The notes under the pieces are model-generated. The model searched no databases. It was not told the DNA's origin and worked only from the letters and a program-made list of their open reading frames with translations. Both the position numbers and the translations under genes were made by a program. A stretch of DNA of 64,000 nt from Opisthorchis felineus (lineage: Eukaryota; Platyhelminthes; Trematoda; Opisthorchiida; Opisthorchiidae): contig SJOL01007456.1 in the NCBI GenBank assembly GCA_004794785.1, positions 692,715-756,714 of the forward strand. The letters are read 5' to 3'. Every line of letters starts with the position of its first letter. The stretch's first letter is position 1. Positions 1-12,704 of this stretch are shown here, in pieces.

Positions 1-77
1 ATGATGATGATGATGATGATGACGATGATGATGATGATGATGTTGATGACGATGATGATGATGATGATGATGATGAC
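1..77. repeat. (ATG)n trinucleotide microsatellite
   Basis: The window opens inside an ATG/GATGAT tract interrupted by a few GAC and TTG variants. It may continue to the left of the window. There is no sign that it is translated. Confidence 0.95.
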
Positions 78-1805
78 AGTGAACAACGTACAGTGGTCTT
101 CCTGATAAGCAAAAATTGAGGGGATTATCGCCTCCGGAGTGAGGTAGTTTAGTTAACCTTTTGAAGCCCCACAAACATTTGTTCTATAAGAATGTGTCAC
201 TCTCAGTATGCCTGATAATGAGAAAGTCAGAACGTATTTCTTAGTGTCCAGTTCGGTTGTTTTCTCTGTCCCATTTAATGAAGAAACTTTCATGTTTGGG
301 CAGATGTCCTAGTCTCCAGTGACCTCACAGTAGAAGTGAACTCACAGGATCAAAATTTCACAAGCACATTCCACTGCCGTCGATGTTTCGGAGACGTCAG
401 TTTTTCGTGTGGAATGGACATTGATTCACCCGCTCCTGACAGTCTATTTGCGTTGGTGACACTCTGACACAGGGCTTGATCGAAGGTAGTTTGGTCCATC
501 CTGAGCATCAGCAACGGATCACCACCATCACAACCGAGACAATAGGCACTGCGGTGGCAACCCAGACGCACATGAAGAATAGCACCACAATCGATTGTTC
601 ATACTCTCTTGATAACCAAATCACAGTCAGTCATTTTAACTTCATCCAGCAAACTGTTTGTAATAATACTGTGTGGACCATGACATTTGTTTTACAGCTC
701 TTAGCTTACAACTCAGGTCGGTCTACGCCGTTTATTGCTGCCAGTTTGAATAAATCACATTAAAGGACGTGCCGTTTAAAAAGGGCAAGGTCATTCAAAC
801 CTTCGCCCACAAATTGGATAGTTTAGTATCAAAAAATCCTCTTTCTGTAATTTCTTCAAAGTTGATGTAAAACCTTTTGTGTCTGTGTGTGTGTGTGTGT
901 GTTTGAACCGATCTGGTTGCGACAGTTTCCGACACACATTGGTTATTTTGCATAAATTTCAACTGGTCACGCACTACAAATCAAAGAACCAACCGCAGTT
1001 TATCTAACGTCACTGTTCTACCTAGTGTGTCGCACAGCGTAAGATCAACTTTCTTCAAATTTGGCTGGTTCGAACTGGTCCAGTGAGAAAGCTTTTTCAC
1101 AATTCATGAGTTCTGCAGTGCCATAGAACGGTTGTGGCTCATATCTCACAAACCAGAGTTTTCTAAACAGGAAAATGCGGAACCGTTTTAAACAAAGCGC
1201 TCCACGGGAACTGTCGTATTCGCTTCCGTTCAAAATCATTTTTAACACGCAGGCTGAGTGCCTGACAAGTTTGACTGAAGGTTGGGCTCTGAAAAAGGGA
1301 AGAAATATCACACTATTTCGCTGAAGATTGTCCCATAACTCGTATCAAACCGAAGAATATCTCTTCTCATTACTCGAGTTATTTGCGACGATCATAGAAA
1401 ATTCGAAGGTAACCAAAGCTGAAACTGTCAATGCTTGCCTGGTTTTAGACCTCCGTGTAGATGAAAATTTCAATCACCTAGTTCTTATTTGAGTTCTATT
1501 GAGTTAGCTGTCACACGAAATCGCGCGAATCTGTGCTGTTTACGACGTAACTTTTATCCCGGTGTACACTTTCTAGGGCTGTATGAAAGGAGAACATTTT
1601 GAACACATAAAAAGTTGAAATTTCATGGACAAGGCGTTCCTTGCCTGGAACCGACTGGAAATCAGGCACATTTCATCCAGTTTTAAAATAAACTCCAAAC
1701 TTTTCGGTTGGAAATATGAGCTGGTAGAACAACCCAAAACGATTTATAGAATTTCTTGGAAAGGATTAACGTGTTCCCAATTTTACCGAAATGTGAAGTA
1801 TGGTG
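78..1805. other. No gene recognised; short (GT)n at 884-902
   Basis: Only short frames without recognisable protein features are seen on either strand. A (GT)n microsatellite lies at about 884-902. I regard the stretch as intergenic or intronic. Confidence 0.6.
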
Positions 1806-2205
1806 TCAAGTTCGACTAGTACACTTATCTGCATACTAGTGTCGAATTTTCGTGCAATTTGGGTTCAAGACAAACGTTAGGTTGACGGAAACCTGGGGAC
1901 TGCGCCTACCTAATGAGCCCGAAGTGGAAGGGCGAAATCGGTTGTGGGCTGTCGAAGAGTTTTCAGCAACCTTATGAGTAGTGTGTTACGTCTATACATG
2001 TATCGCGATATCTCGAATATCGTACCAAATGAAACATGAGGTGGCCCCATGCAGCACATTCAGTTAAAGAAGAACATCACAAACGAGACGTTTGGCCGGG
2101 TTCCAGGTGAGTTCCCGTGAAAACCAAACTGGTATGCAGCTGAGTGCACTAGTCGAATTTCGTGCAATTTGGCTTCAAGCAGAACATAAGGTTGATGGAA
2201 ATCTA
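1806..2205 (+). repeat. Hammerhead-bearing repeat, sense, about 1.2 tandem units
   Basis: This copy reads in the sense (ribozyme) direction for slightly more than one unit: the block beginning GTCGAATTT recurs at 1841 and 2152, giving a period of 311 bp. The first 30 bases or so (1806-1836) are the reverse complement of the matching part of the unit, so even this copy starts with a small antisense stub folded against the sense arm. The unit contains the hammerhead block at 1904-1949, then the conserved CAACCTTATGAGTAGTGTG block, the GGCCTGGTGCAGCACATTCAG-like block, and TTCCAGGTGAG near 2101. No protein is encoded; short frames across it are chance translations. Confidence 0.85.
1904..1949 (+). 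ncRNA. Hammerhead ribozyme relic (stem I intact, core mutated)
   Basis: Stem I GCCTAC (1904-1909) pairs fully with GTGGGC (1944-1949), with one U-G pair. Stem II pairs GCCC (1917-1920) with GGGC (1930-1933). GAAA follows at 1934-1937, then a short stem III and a GTT cleavage triplet ending at 1943. The core reads CUAAUGA instead of CUGAUGA, so the conserved G5 is lost and this copy should not cleave. The preserved pairing with changed core fits an old copy of a once-active ribozyme. Confidence 0.75.
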
Positions 2206-4438
2206 AATTATGCTGGTATACTGGCATCTTCGTGATCGCCGTCACACTAACGGTGATTACTAGTTTTCAGAGAAGATGAATTTTTAGGTTGAGTGAGGGA
2301 GTTTGCAGGAAGTACCAATGAAGGCACCACCAGCAAAAAAGTTGCATTTATTTGTCTTGCAATATCCAGGCGAGAGTTAATCTGACGACCGACTGCTGAC
2401 TGGGGTAACTCATGTTTGAGTGGTAGCTAGCAGCTATCGCCGTGCCCAAGCTTGAACAGGAGAATCAACGAGTTCGACCGAAGTTCCTAACTCAGTAGTT
2501 CTAAACTTGCGGTTGTGATGCCTGGGGATATTTATTTCCTGCATTAGCCTGTAACAAACACATGATGAATATACGATTCACTGGAATAGTCTCTCGACAT
2601 GTAACTTGTTTCAGTATCCAGCTATACCGGATTTCACCAGGTTTCAAATTTTCTTCTTCAAATTACATCCATGTATTTGTGTCAGAGTGGATTTTTGAGT
2701 TTAGTAGCCAGTAGAATGCTGAAAAACACATGAGAATGGCATTGGCGAAAACTCGACAGGACGTTAGAGAGTTGATGAACTGAGTGGAATCCGCTGAAAC
2801 TGTTCCCCAACTTCATTCGTGCGAGTTGTGTTGTGGAAATGACAGTTGTATGCTCCATTCAGAATCAACCAGTACCTAAGTTAAATCTATCACTAGCTTG
2901 AATGGAACTCGAGAACGATATACTATTCCGGTTAAATAAGAGTTAGTTATCCTCCATCCCTTGTACAAATGGCGGTAACCAACTTAGAAAAAGGTTGAGA
3001 CTTTTCGTTTTCCAACTATTTCCAGTTGTCCAGAAACTGGTGAACTCCTGGCACATATTCCTCGCCAAAGCATCAGCTTTGAGTTTTTTCAACGCTCGCA
3101 ATTTTAGTTGGGTGGGGAATTTTTAGTGACGTTATTGAAAATTACAGGTAGTTGTAGGCATTATGGTTATACGTGTGCTGGTAGATTACAAGACCTGGAC
3201 AACGGACGATTAGGGTCCACAACCAAGGCCTTTGGCTCAAAAGACAAACCGCAAGACAGCAGTTTTTGACGGGAAATGCAAATGCACTACCATTTTTATA
3301 GAATACGTCACCACACATGTTCCGATCCCCAACCCGGAGGACCAGGAGACTGTGTTGGTGAGACCTCTAACCACTGACCAACCTGCGATTGTCACACCCC
3401 ATCAGTACAGCTCAGTGGGTCACACGGGCACACAACCAGTCACACGACGGTGAGGTCCAGTCTTTTCTTGACGGAATAACTTATTGTAAGCGTTTACGCA
3501 AAAGATTTAAAAAGATTTTCAACAGCGATTGTTGCCTTAAGCGTTGAAGTTCCAAGCAAGGTAAGGTGAGCACCATGATAGACTTCCGGAACAACGTCAT
3601 TGAGTGGTAGAGTCGTGCAGAGCTGCACTTGGCAGCAAAAGTCTTCACTATGAAGTCTTCATCCAAACAGTGGCCACATTGAGTAGTGATAAGCTATCCG
3701 TTTTCTTGTACACCATCGTTCGGTACAACTTCAGTCAAGTGGCTAATCAGAATGCTTGGTCGCCCAACTGGCTAAATGAAAAAAAAATAACCCGTGTTTT
3801 CAACTATTATAAGGATGGGTCTCACAGACGATCCACAAACTAGCGCAGGAAGATCCAACAGAAATGTGTGTCTGCGTTTGCCAGTCAGAAACAATGAGAA
3901 TTCAGTCTGGCAGCAGAGTAACAGGTTGAAGAATAACCGGAAGCACGGAAGGAATTACCAAAGCGTGTCACGAAATGAAAGATACTGTGAATCTCTGTCG
4001 TAAGCCTTCCTTCTTTCTAATGTTTTCTTCGGGAACATGAATTGAAAGCAGAAAACATGGAGACAAACTTCTTACTTCTATCGCTTGACTGGTTAAACAT
4101 CGTCCACCCGAGTTTTTTTTTCAAATTCTCTCGAAGATACTGAACACCTTGCCGTACATCTCAGTTCTTATCCAGCCTGCTCTAATTTGTGTACTACTCA
4201 TAAGCACCTCCCGAGTTACTTAGAATTCAGCGTCAAAGAAAGCCGTTCCGTAGTAGCATATCGGTCTAAAACCCTCATTCCTCACGGACCCCTACGATAT
4301 GTCCCACCGCAGTCAACCAGAACTTCCCTTCAACAGTTCAAATCCTTTCCGATCCAAGGTTCATATCGCCGTCGTTACCACCGGCTGGCCGATTGTTTGT
4401 GCCGTTCACACTACTTTCCCACCCATTAAATGTTCAAC
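2206..4438. other. No gene or repeat recognised
   Basis: Open frames are at most about 80 codons, overlap each other in different frames and carry no recognisable domain. There are no convincing paired splice sites. It is probably intronic or intergenic. Confidence 0.55.
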
Positions 4439-4595
4439 CAACAGCCGGTAGGTTGTGTGTTCGAAACTCTCTGAGCTTTGTGAGATGCGCACTGCTAATG
4501 ATTGTCAACAAGGATGAAAGTGCTTTACAGTGCTTCTGGGCGTTTCATCATAGATCGGCTTCACTTACAGGGTGAAATCTCTGTTGAATAAATGA
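4439..4595 (+). repeat. SINE-like repeat, family 2 (partial)
   Basis: It shares an ordered string of blocks with copies at 46.0, 46.3, 48.4 and 49.0 kb: a GTTCGAAACTCTCTGAG block resembling a Pol III B box, GTGAGATGCGCAC, ATGATT..CAA.AAGGATGAAA, ACAGTGCTTCT, and a terminal CTTCA..ACAGGG..GAAATCTC block. The 5' head is missing or too diverged to see. No protein is encoded. Confidence 0.65.
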
Positions 4596-4599
4596 TATT

Positions 4600-7500
4600 C
4601 CTCGACGTGTTCGACTCAGAAACATGCATACAAGGGTTTCGTGTCCCCCGAGGGTATGATATAGTTGAAGATCGATTTTGAATCTTCTTACCACTCTGTT
4701 GAACCGACCTCTGTAAAGATGGACATTTCCTTCTTCAAGTTTCACTTCTATGGACAATTTGGAGTGTTTGCCTAAATCTTGTCAACTTATTGTTTCCTTG
4801 TTTCCAATGGTACTCCATCTTACCTATTGCGCCGAAGAACTAGAATGACTAGCCAGGTACTCTCCTTTGCATACGAACTTGGAGTTGATGGAATACTCAA
4901 CTGAATCCAGCCAAATCTCTCGTTTTTTTACAATGGCCCACGTGCAACTATGAATTGCACAAATTTCAAACACGGCGGTGAAGCACCAATATTTTCCTCT
5001 GGTGTTGTTCGCAATGATGGTGATGAAGATGATACCTCGGGCTGGTGGTGAACAGCACTCAATCGTCCACTCCGAAAACTTCTCTAAAACTCACGATAAG
5101 AGGGTATAAGAGCAGCCATGCTTTTCCTGACCACACTCGAGTCACATATCAATAAAGTGGTGCCCTGAACTTTTTGGTTCCATTAGGATTTTCCATTGCT
5201 TCATTTTCGGTTTGGGTAACTTCTCGGTTCGGCGCATTTTTTTAACTACAATTCATCTGCTCTTGTCACAGCGTTTGGGCAAGTCCCACTTGAAAACCTG
5301 CGGTTTGCCGACAGTTATTCTCCACCGCTCCGCTACCTTGTGACTGTTGTTCTCTCCACACACACACACACACACACTACTCACAACCCGAGAAAAAATC
5401 TTTTTCTTCGTGTACTTCAAGACACCATTTTGTCGCCTTTGTTATTATTGTGATAACTTCTGAATTGCCAGCCTGTAATAGCGGTAATAACTCAACTCAC
5501 TTCTCGGTTTGATTGTCTTAATCTAGCGTTTTTGGCAGAATAACCATCAAGAGTATGCAAACTGTTTTAAACGACCGAAAATAGATCCAAACCCAATGTG
5601 TACCGTGCCGCGTTTAAAGTGTGTACAACGACGACGTTCTGGAAGTTCGGACGCCTTGTGGACGCGGCACTGGCAACGGAGTTCAGCGGATATTGAAACA
5701 TGATTGCCCGTTGGATTCAAATTTTCGACAAACCTGGGCTCGCCTTGATGATGGACAGAAAAGCGGCTCGATCTTCCAATCAATCACTTGCGAGTTAGGT
5801 GTATTGGCCGTTGCAGTGCCTAATCGCGAGCGGTAAGGCGGGTTTAGTGTAGGATTCCGCCTAACATAACTCCACTGGGCTATCTGAATGCACCGATGAT
5901 TACACTTTTTGCTGTTCTATCTCATCCGGATCGGGACCTCTACACCTAAGAATTGCACTCTTCCAGGTGTTGGCGCCCTGAAAAACCGCCGACTCAGGTT
6001 TCACCTCAGCCCTTCAAACCCCTCACGAGCTGTGTTCTCTTGAAGCCATTCAGTTTCGATTTGTTTGAAAAACTTTGCACAGTTTTCCACTGACGGTCAA
6101 CGCCAATTTGCATCCTCAGATTGTCCTGATTATCTTAGTGTATTCATTTATTCTATATGATGCTAGATTGCGCAGAATGAATCCGTCCTTTTCAAAACGT
6201 TGAATGCTATCTTTTCCACCCAAAACCTGCGTTATTTCCACTAGCTGGAATTTTCTCCCCAAACTTGTCTACTCATATGTGTCTTCTGGTTCTGCATTGT
6301 TCGTCTGGTGGTCAAGAAGAGCTTCCGTATCTTTTGGCAAGGCTTTGACCCGGTTTAATGTGCTTATGTCTTATGAATTGTCCAAATATTTCTTCCTTGT
6401 CTTAAACGTAGTCATGGTGATAGCTAACCATGTCTGCTCTCACCTTACAAACAGCGAGAATCTTGGACGGGGGTCACAAGGAGAATTTCCATTTTGGTTT
6501 CATTTATACGTTCTTCACCAAATTAATTGTAGCGGTATGCATTTTTGCCCGTTTGAGGATGACAGTTCGCTAATATTCTATCCAACCGACTTAGTTTAGT
6601 GAGAACCTATTTGGTTACCTTCCACAGTTGGTAGTTTCAGTGATCAATCACTCCTGAGCGGCAGTCATGGGGTTTTGTTAGTGAACATTTTGAAGTCATC
6701 CTACTTGACGATTTTCGTGCGAAAATGTGGCAGCCCAGGCCCAATAAATATCGTACATCCCATTGCTTTGGGGCTGGTCGGACATAATTACATAAATGCA
6801 TTCGGAATCCTCGATCAAGGTCACTTGTTAAGACGTGCACCTCACAATCAAGATCTTGTTTGAGTACACCACTAAACGGACACATTAAACCTTCCTGTTT
6901 CCCGCCGACATCGGTGGTATTCAATAGTCTATTTTATTCCCATTGTGTCAGACATGTTCCCCGTCATCATTTGGTTCCAAGTATACCGAATACATTGATG
7001 TCGATCAGCTTTATTCTAGCCCTCTTCGTGCCTCGAAATCCCTTCACTAAATTTACTGAATGGTTTTCTTTAGGATGCATTAATTACGTCTGTTGCAACG
7101 TTCCCTCACTTCAATCTTACGGCCCTCGTTATCAGTCGCTACTTGAAGATATGAAAGGCGTTAATGCTACTGGTCGACACGTTGATAAATCCTGCTCTGT
7201 CTTACACTTGGGTACGATTTTATCCCAAAGCCTTGCTTGGCAGAAAAATGTTAAACCAGTCCTCCATTTGTTTTATTCCTCAAGGTTGGGGGGTCTCTCT
7301 GTTCCAAGTCATTTAATTCTTTAGTTTGTAGGCGCATGTATTTTCCCAGATTGGTGTTATCGTTCCAAAGTTTTCCTGGCCTCAAAGAAAAAACTTTGTG
7401 TTGACTGCCCGCTCAACTATGGCTAGTCAGCCCACAGAATCTTTGCTGAATCCGTTATTTCTATGCATTTCTTGATCTCTGCCAGTCTTGTTTAGATGTT

Positions 7501-8645
7501 GTTTACGTCTGAAATGCTGAACTATCAAAGTCCATCTTGCGCGCGTGTGTAGAGCGCGCTCCATAGTTAAGCCAATTTTACGGCGGAAAACTGCTTGACA
7601 TAATTCCATGATATCAAGGCTGGAGCTGATGTGCAACCTTAAAACTCGTCTTCCCTGGCAAACACGTGATTTCTTAATTTCTGAAACACTTATTCTTTCA
7701 GCTACTTCCATGTTGCACGCATATTTCTCAACTGGGGACGCGTAAAGACTGACTTGACTTGACAAACAAATCAGTTTACTGCAAGTAGGGCTTCTGTTTC
7801 GGAAGGGTCGGTTTGGTTACATTTATCCCCCCTTCCATAGCAGTAACAGTCCAAACGAATGAACTTGGTGTAAGTTAATGACATGTCCGTTCTTACTGGG
7901 AACAATATTAGGTAGTAAGTAGGGTAGAATCTAAACCGCAAAAATTGAATCATTCATATGTGTCCAGTCTTCACAACCAGAGGAAATCTATTTCACATAG
8001 GGCTTCATTTTGACGCGTTCGCTCCCGCTCACTGGTTTGCTTGAACTTGCATTGGTAGGACAGTTCGGTATCTTGCTTAATGAACCTCTGGACACACCCC
8101 GGGCCAGTTGAAGAATTTAATACAGTATGCCGGGCCAGGATCACTGATGGTATGATCGAATGTAGGGCGGTTTACAGTGTCGATCATCCTCAAGCCTTGG
8201 CAGTCAGGCGAGGGCTCTTAACCTTCTTGAGAGTTGCAGTAACCGGCACTGAGTTAATGGTTCCAGTCATATTCCTCCTCGGAACGGATTCTGATCATCT
8301 CCAGATTGGGCGTCAACAGCAGACGAGATTACCATCCCACGCCAGCTTCATTGTTCCACATCGAGAAAGAATTTCGTGGTACAGATTAAAACGTCACTTA
8401 CCCATGTCTTTTTCCCCAATTAAACCGAAATATTTGTCTCATGAATAGGCAACTGATGAATGCTAAAACGTGGCATTTAATTCTGACTGCCATAATCAGT
8501 TGGATAAAAGTGACGGCATATCATATCCGCATCATACCAATTCACCTCCGCGGGGTGCTATTGGCGTCCTTAGATCCACAAACTTAGATTTCAGCAGGTC
8601 AACAACCAATTTTCCAAGCTGACCTCCGGCCAAACTGCATACGTA
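4600..8645. other. No gene recognised; (CA)n at 5357-5377
   Basis: A (CA)n tract lies at 5357-5377. The longest frames (6204-6599 and 6860-7324, plus strand; 7427-7765, minus strand; 8080-8448, plus strand) have no domain, signal or splice context that I recognise. The minus strand between about 7765 and 6640 reads as blocks of charged, protein-like residues broken by stops. It could be a very old transposon or pseudogene, but I cannot name it. Confidence 0.45.
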
Positions 8646-8649
8646 CGCT

Positions 8650-8990
8650 CTAACCAACCGAACATCACGTCGATTAGATGGATGTGTCAAGTGCGGACTA
8701 CGGGCCAAAGGAAGGCATGCCCTGATTAGTCAAAGTGTCGGCCACTCAGGATCGAGCCTCTATAGCTCGACGCCTCTAGCCCGCTCACGAAGATTCTCGC
8801 GTGACCTTGCGCAGCATTCCGTGATAACTCTTTGTCTCCATACGGGACTGCCTCAAGCTATCGTGCATTTTGCTATACCATTGTGGACGGAACAGGGAAC
8901 CGAGGGCCAACATAGGAGTTGCACCACCGTTCACGAGACACAGCACTCCTGTTAAAATGGATGCTAAAATAGAAGTGTCCAGTTCCAAGA
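8650..8990. repeat. Dispersed repeat R3, copy a
   Basis: It shares blocks in the same order with 12705-13075: a GGATGTGTC block, GGCATGCCCTGATTAGTCA, ACTCAGGATCGAGC, TCACGAAGATTC, CAAGCTATCGTGC.TTTT and ATACCATTGTGG. Between the last blocks the two copies differ by an insertion in copy b. Direction and class are unknown, and no coding capacity is seen. Confidence 0.6.
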
Positions 8991-9554
8991 ATCAGAACTG
9001 ATATCTGGATGCTCTCAAAATGAAGTCTTCCGTCCGATTTGGAAAAGCTTTCAGGTTTCTAAACTCACGTGCACGCATAGAAATAAACCGCTTAGTAAAG
9101 CTTCCGTAGTTCTTGCACAAATGACAAGTTTCTACGAATTTCCGTCTAGCTGTAATCACCCAAGCAATCGACACCTGTTTTTCTGGTACTGGGGCTCACC
9201 AGGCATTGTGTCAGCAGTCGCCACACCAAAGTAGCCCAATAGATAGGCTGCTTGGATGCGAAACCGCATAGAATCTAACAATCGAAATTTCGAATCTAAG
9301 CGCATACTGTGATGAAGATGAAACCGCTGTCCGCTGGGTAACGCTTCATGAAATTACATTAAGGAACCCTAACCTGAGGCGCGGAAAATGCCCGCACATG
9401 TGCATGCTTGCCCCAGTATCGAGCCCATCCTCGGTAACTCCAACACAGATTACACCGTGGGACGGCAAATGAACCTCAACAGTGCAGAAATACAGTCATT
9501 TGGAAATTAAGTCGTTTTTAACAAGAGACTCCACCGAATTGCCGCTGAATTTGT
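8991..9554. other. No gene recognised
   Basis: Nothing supported on either strand. Confidence 0.5.
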
Positions 9555-9735
9555 CGCGTAAGGCGGGTCCCAAGAAAACCGAAATATGCAGTGGGCTGTC
9601 GAGTGGTTATTAACAACCTTATAAGTAGTGTGTTCTGTCTAGACAGTCTACAGCGACATCTTGAATACCGTCTCAGCCGAAAAGGGGTAGCTTCTGTGCA
9701 GCAATTCAGTTGAAAAAGGAGTAAGCTGAGATTCA
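9555..9735 (+). repeat. Hammerhead-repeat fragment, sense, decayed
   Basis: This is recognised by the ordered blocks GTGGGCTGTCGAG, CAACCTTATAAGTAGTGTGTTC, a diverged ATCTTGAATACCGT block and GCAGCAATTCAGTTGAA. The ribozyme part (about 9560-9600) is heavily altered and lacks a readable CUGAUGA core. Confidence 0.7.
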
Positions 9736-9974
9736 GCAGCGACTCCAGTTAGAAAGCCTGTCTTAGATTTATTGATCGATCACGTCATTTTAGAATTACA
9801 TACGTGTTGTGAGCTGCACTGTATCACGTATCTTATGCTGTTTTACATGTTTCGCAACGAGTGTGTAGGAAATTAATCCCCCCTCACCTTTGTTGTCACT
9901 GTCTTGTTCTAAATGATCAGAGATCACAGTGCTTTAAAACCGAATCAGTTTGTAAATGAATTTATATCGCGAAC

Positions 9975-10120
9975 TGTATTCAATTTGAGTTCAGGCAAAA
10001 CATAAATTTGACGGAAATTCGGGAAGTGCACCTACCTAACGAACCCAAACAAGGGCAAAACCGCTTGCGGGCTATCGAAGAGTTTTTAGCAGCCTTATGA
10101 GTAGTGCGTTCCGTCGAGAA
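9975..10120 (+). repeat. Hammerhead-repeat fragment, sense, with core relic
   Basis: Blocks run in sense order: a diverged GTGCAATTTGG region, TTGACGGAAA, CCTAC then CTAACGA at 10036-10042, AAGGGC then AAAA, CGGGCTATCGAAGAG and CCTTATGAGTAGTG. The hammerhead outline remains, but both CUGAUGA and GAAA are mutated. Confidence 0.7.
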
Positions 10121-10764
10121 AAAGTCCCAGGTTCCCTCTTTATAAGCCAACCATTAGTGTACCGATTAGTGTCTGGCCACACTACGTTCAGACGTGACTG
10201 ATCACGTACGCCGATGGGATCATATCCGTTCTGGTGCGGGCAAGACAAATCAATGAAAAGGCTGAAGAACTCAACTACCAGCAGCAGCAGGTAATTTCGG
10301 GAAGGTTTAGTATTCCTTCCAAATTTATAGCACGCAATTCATCCGCCTTGTTCCGTCGCGACAAAACATTCGTGGGCTAACCACAGTTGTTCGAAAAAGA
10401 CCGTCTGACAACATACGGTAAGCAACTTGGATCTGCGATCCTAAAACTTGTTCACCATATGTCATTTGCACCATATGTTCAGCGTGCACTTGTCAAAAAC
10501 TGGGCTGGTAGGCAAATTTTTTCGTAACAGTACACAGTGCGCGAAACTACTAGGTAATCCGTCGTTTAAGCGTGCAATCCCTTTGCCACTGAACCTACTC
10601 CAGTCAATTTTATGGTATGGCAAATCAAAGATTTATTTGTACGCAGTACTCTGAGAAATACTGTGAATGGAGTATAAAATGAATAAGGGACAGCACAGGA
10701 TGACTGTTTCCAACATGGATACGCCCGGGTCGAAGCCGTCAAAATTAACCATGGTTTCCGAAGG
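10121..10764. other. No gene recognised
   Basis: Only short overlapping frames without recognisable features. Confidence 0.5.
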
Positions 10765-10955
10765 AAACTACTCACAAAGTTGCTGAAAAGCTTCGACAGC
10801 CGACGACCGGTTTCGCCCTTCTCAAACTTCGTACCAACTGGAACATGAGGCGGCCTTTGTGCAGCGCATTCAGTTGAAGAATACCAAAAACGATAAATTT
10901 AGGTGAGTTTCCCGGAAGAACCAAACTGATAAACAAATGAGTGTATTTGGCAAAT
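10765..10955. repeat. Hammerhead repeat, fold-back copy
   Basis: The left arm is antisense: ACTACTCAC..GTTGCTGAA, then the reverse complement of the ribozyme 3' half (about 10794-10820), cut off inside stem II. It switches directly to a sense arm with CGTACCAACTGGAACATGAGG, GCAGCGCATTCAGTTGAAGA, AGGTGAGTTTCCCGG and ending AATGAGTGTATTT. The ribozyme core is therefore physically truncated at the join. Confidence 0.8.
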
Positions 10956-11721
10956 AACCGTGTTTCTGTTCAAATCTGAAATTCATTTTATATCTTAGGG
11001 GATTTTCACCTCTTGGAACTGGGTATTTATTTCATTTCAAAGTCAGCACGTTGCTATGCAGCAACGGTTTCAAGTAATTATTGTTTTTACAGCCAGGTGA
11101 TGAAGCAGTTGTACCAACAATATGAAGCAATCTGGTTGACTAGCGTTATTCAGACGGAAACGGGCGAGAGGAGTGCCAATCCCGGTCGTGGAATCCACCG
11201 ATTTCCGTTCATTGCAAAGAAAAATACTTGGATTACCTCAACATCAGTTTCGAAATCAGGATCGTGGTGCGCTTCTATCAAGCGAAAGCTAATTGTATGC
11301 CGATCTGAGCAATAAGATGTATCAACTGAATTAGGTTCTGCCAGGTTATCCACCGGAAGGGATGGTCAGCTCACCAAAGAAGAGAGGAAGGTGTTGTCAT
11401 CACGTGTTTCGTGAGAATTCTGTTAATCGAATTGGAGTGCGAACCCGGGTCCTTGAGTTACCATCGCTCTTTGTTTCGGAATGTAAATTGTGTCCCCAGC
11501 ACATTAGTACCAAACCTGTCTGCGTTTGTCTGCTTCATTTCTAATGTGATTAGAATTTATTTAGATAACTGTGTTTGTATTTTTTCTCAACTTTTCCCTC
11601 ACATCACTTAGTTTTACCGGAGCTGTGAAGTTCTAAAATGGAGTATGCATTCGTCAACAACACCAGCATCTTTGCCACAAACACATGACCCTCCCACTTG
11701 GTCCTTCTGATCACTCGTCGT
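10956..11721. other. No gene recognised
   Basis: Two overlapping pairs of short frames occur (about 60-100 codons) on both strands, with no support from motifs or splice sites. Confidence 0.5.
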
Positions 11722-11865
11722 TGGTTTGTTCGCTGATCCGGCCAATTTGATTGCAAACGTTTTCATCACCAGCCGAGCTGATATCCTCAGTGAGTTGTTA
11801 GGGAGACATCAGTGCGCCAGTGGCTCGGTGAACAAACCAAGACCATCTACGCTACCTGAGCTAAC
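11722..11865. repeat. Penelope-like terminal sequence, solo fold-back
   Basis: The left part matches the terminal arm of the element at 50.4-51.6 kb: TCGTTGGTTTGTTCGCTGA, CAATTTGATTGCAAACG, TCATCACC. The right end (CGGTGAACAAACCAAGACC) is the reverse complement of that beginning, followed by the flank CATCTACGCTACCTGAGCTA seen beside the larger element. It is a short non-coding derivative with inverted ends, and no endonuclease sequence remains. Confidence 0.7.
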
Positions 11866-12704
11866 AACATTCCCTTTTTCTGATCACTGTGAATCCGAAC
11901 TCCTCTGTACTAGAAACTTCGAAGACAGCAGAAAGAAGGAGTTCTTCACAAGGTAACATTGGACTACGCGGTACTGTGTTTTCCGATACTGCGCAAGTAA
12001 CTCGTCAAGATTCGTTGCCCGAATAGGATCTGCGTTGGAACTTTGTTCGGCAAATCGTGGAATGACTTGAAGCAGCTTTATGGTAAAAAAAAATGCTGCA
12101 ACACTACTTATAAGAACACTTCCAATGCGGTCTTGTTCTAATAACATCAACCTTAACAGGCTCAAGCCTGACTTTACTAAACCTACTTTAAATCTACCAC
12201 CGATTAGTAGTGTCACGGAGGTCAACAGCATAGTGTGCGGTGTGATGCGATGCGATGCGATGCTTTTTTGGCCGCAAACTCAAGGAGTATATGGCTCTAT
12301 CATGTTGATTGCTCCAGCAGTAGGCAGACACAGCTGGCGAACCCATCACTGCTTATCTCTCGTTCATATGAATATCCGACTACTTGCAACTTGGAAGATC
12401 AATAGCAGTGTCACAGAAGGGGTATCAAATTTCCGATCGATCGCTCATCCATTTAAGGCTGTTTGAAAAGCCCTCCTAGTACATTGAATAAGCCTACCCT
12501 AATGGGCGCTGATCCGCTTTAGTTTGCCTGTGGACACAACAGCAGACGTAATCAAGTGCTTGATACAATCCTTGATTATACCAATGCCTTTGTCAGCGTT
12601 GCGGACTGCTCACTTGTTCTTTCCATGATCTCAATATTGATTCCTAGCCAAGTTCAAGAGTTTTCGTAAGCTACCTGGAGGCGACCCCCTCTAAATGACT
12701 AAAC
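11866..12704. other. No gene recognised; GATGC tandem repeat at 12244-12263
   Basis: A small GATGC tandem tract sits at 12244-12263. A 128-codon plus-strand frame starting near 12080 has no recognisable feature and is opposed by a minus-strand frame of similar length; I do not call either. Confidence 0.5.

Noticed and set aside
6204..7324. Frames of 131 and 154 codons on the plus strand
   Set aside because: No domain, signal peptide or splice context, and the composition looks random. The opposite strand looks slightly more protein-like but is full of stops.
8080..8448. A 122-codon plus-strand frame
   Set aside because: No recognised motif and no splice sites around it; length alone is not enough in this A/T-balanced DNA.
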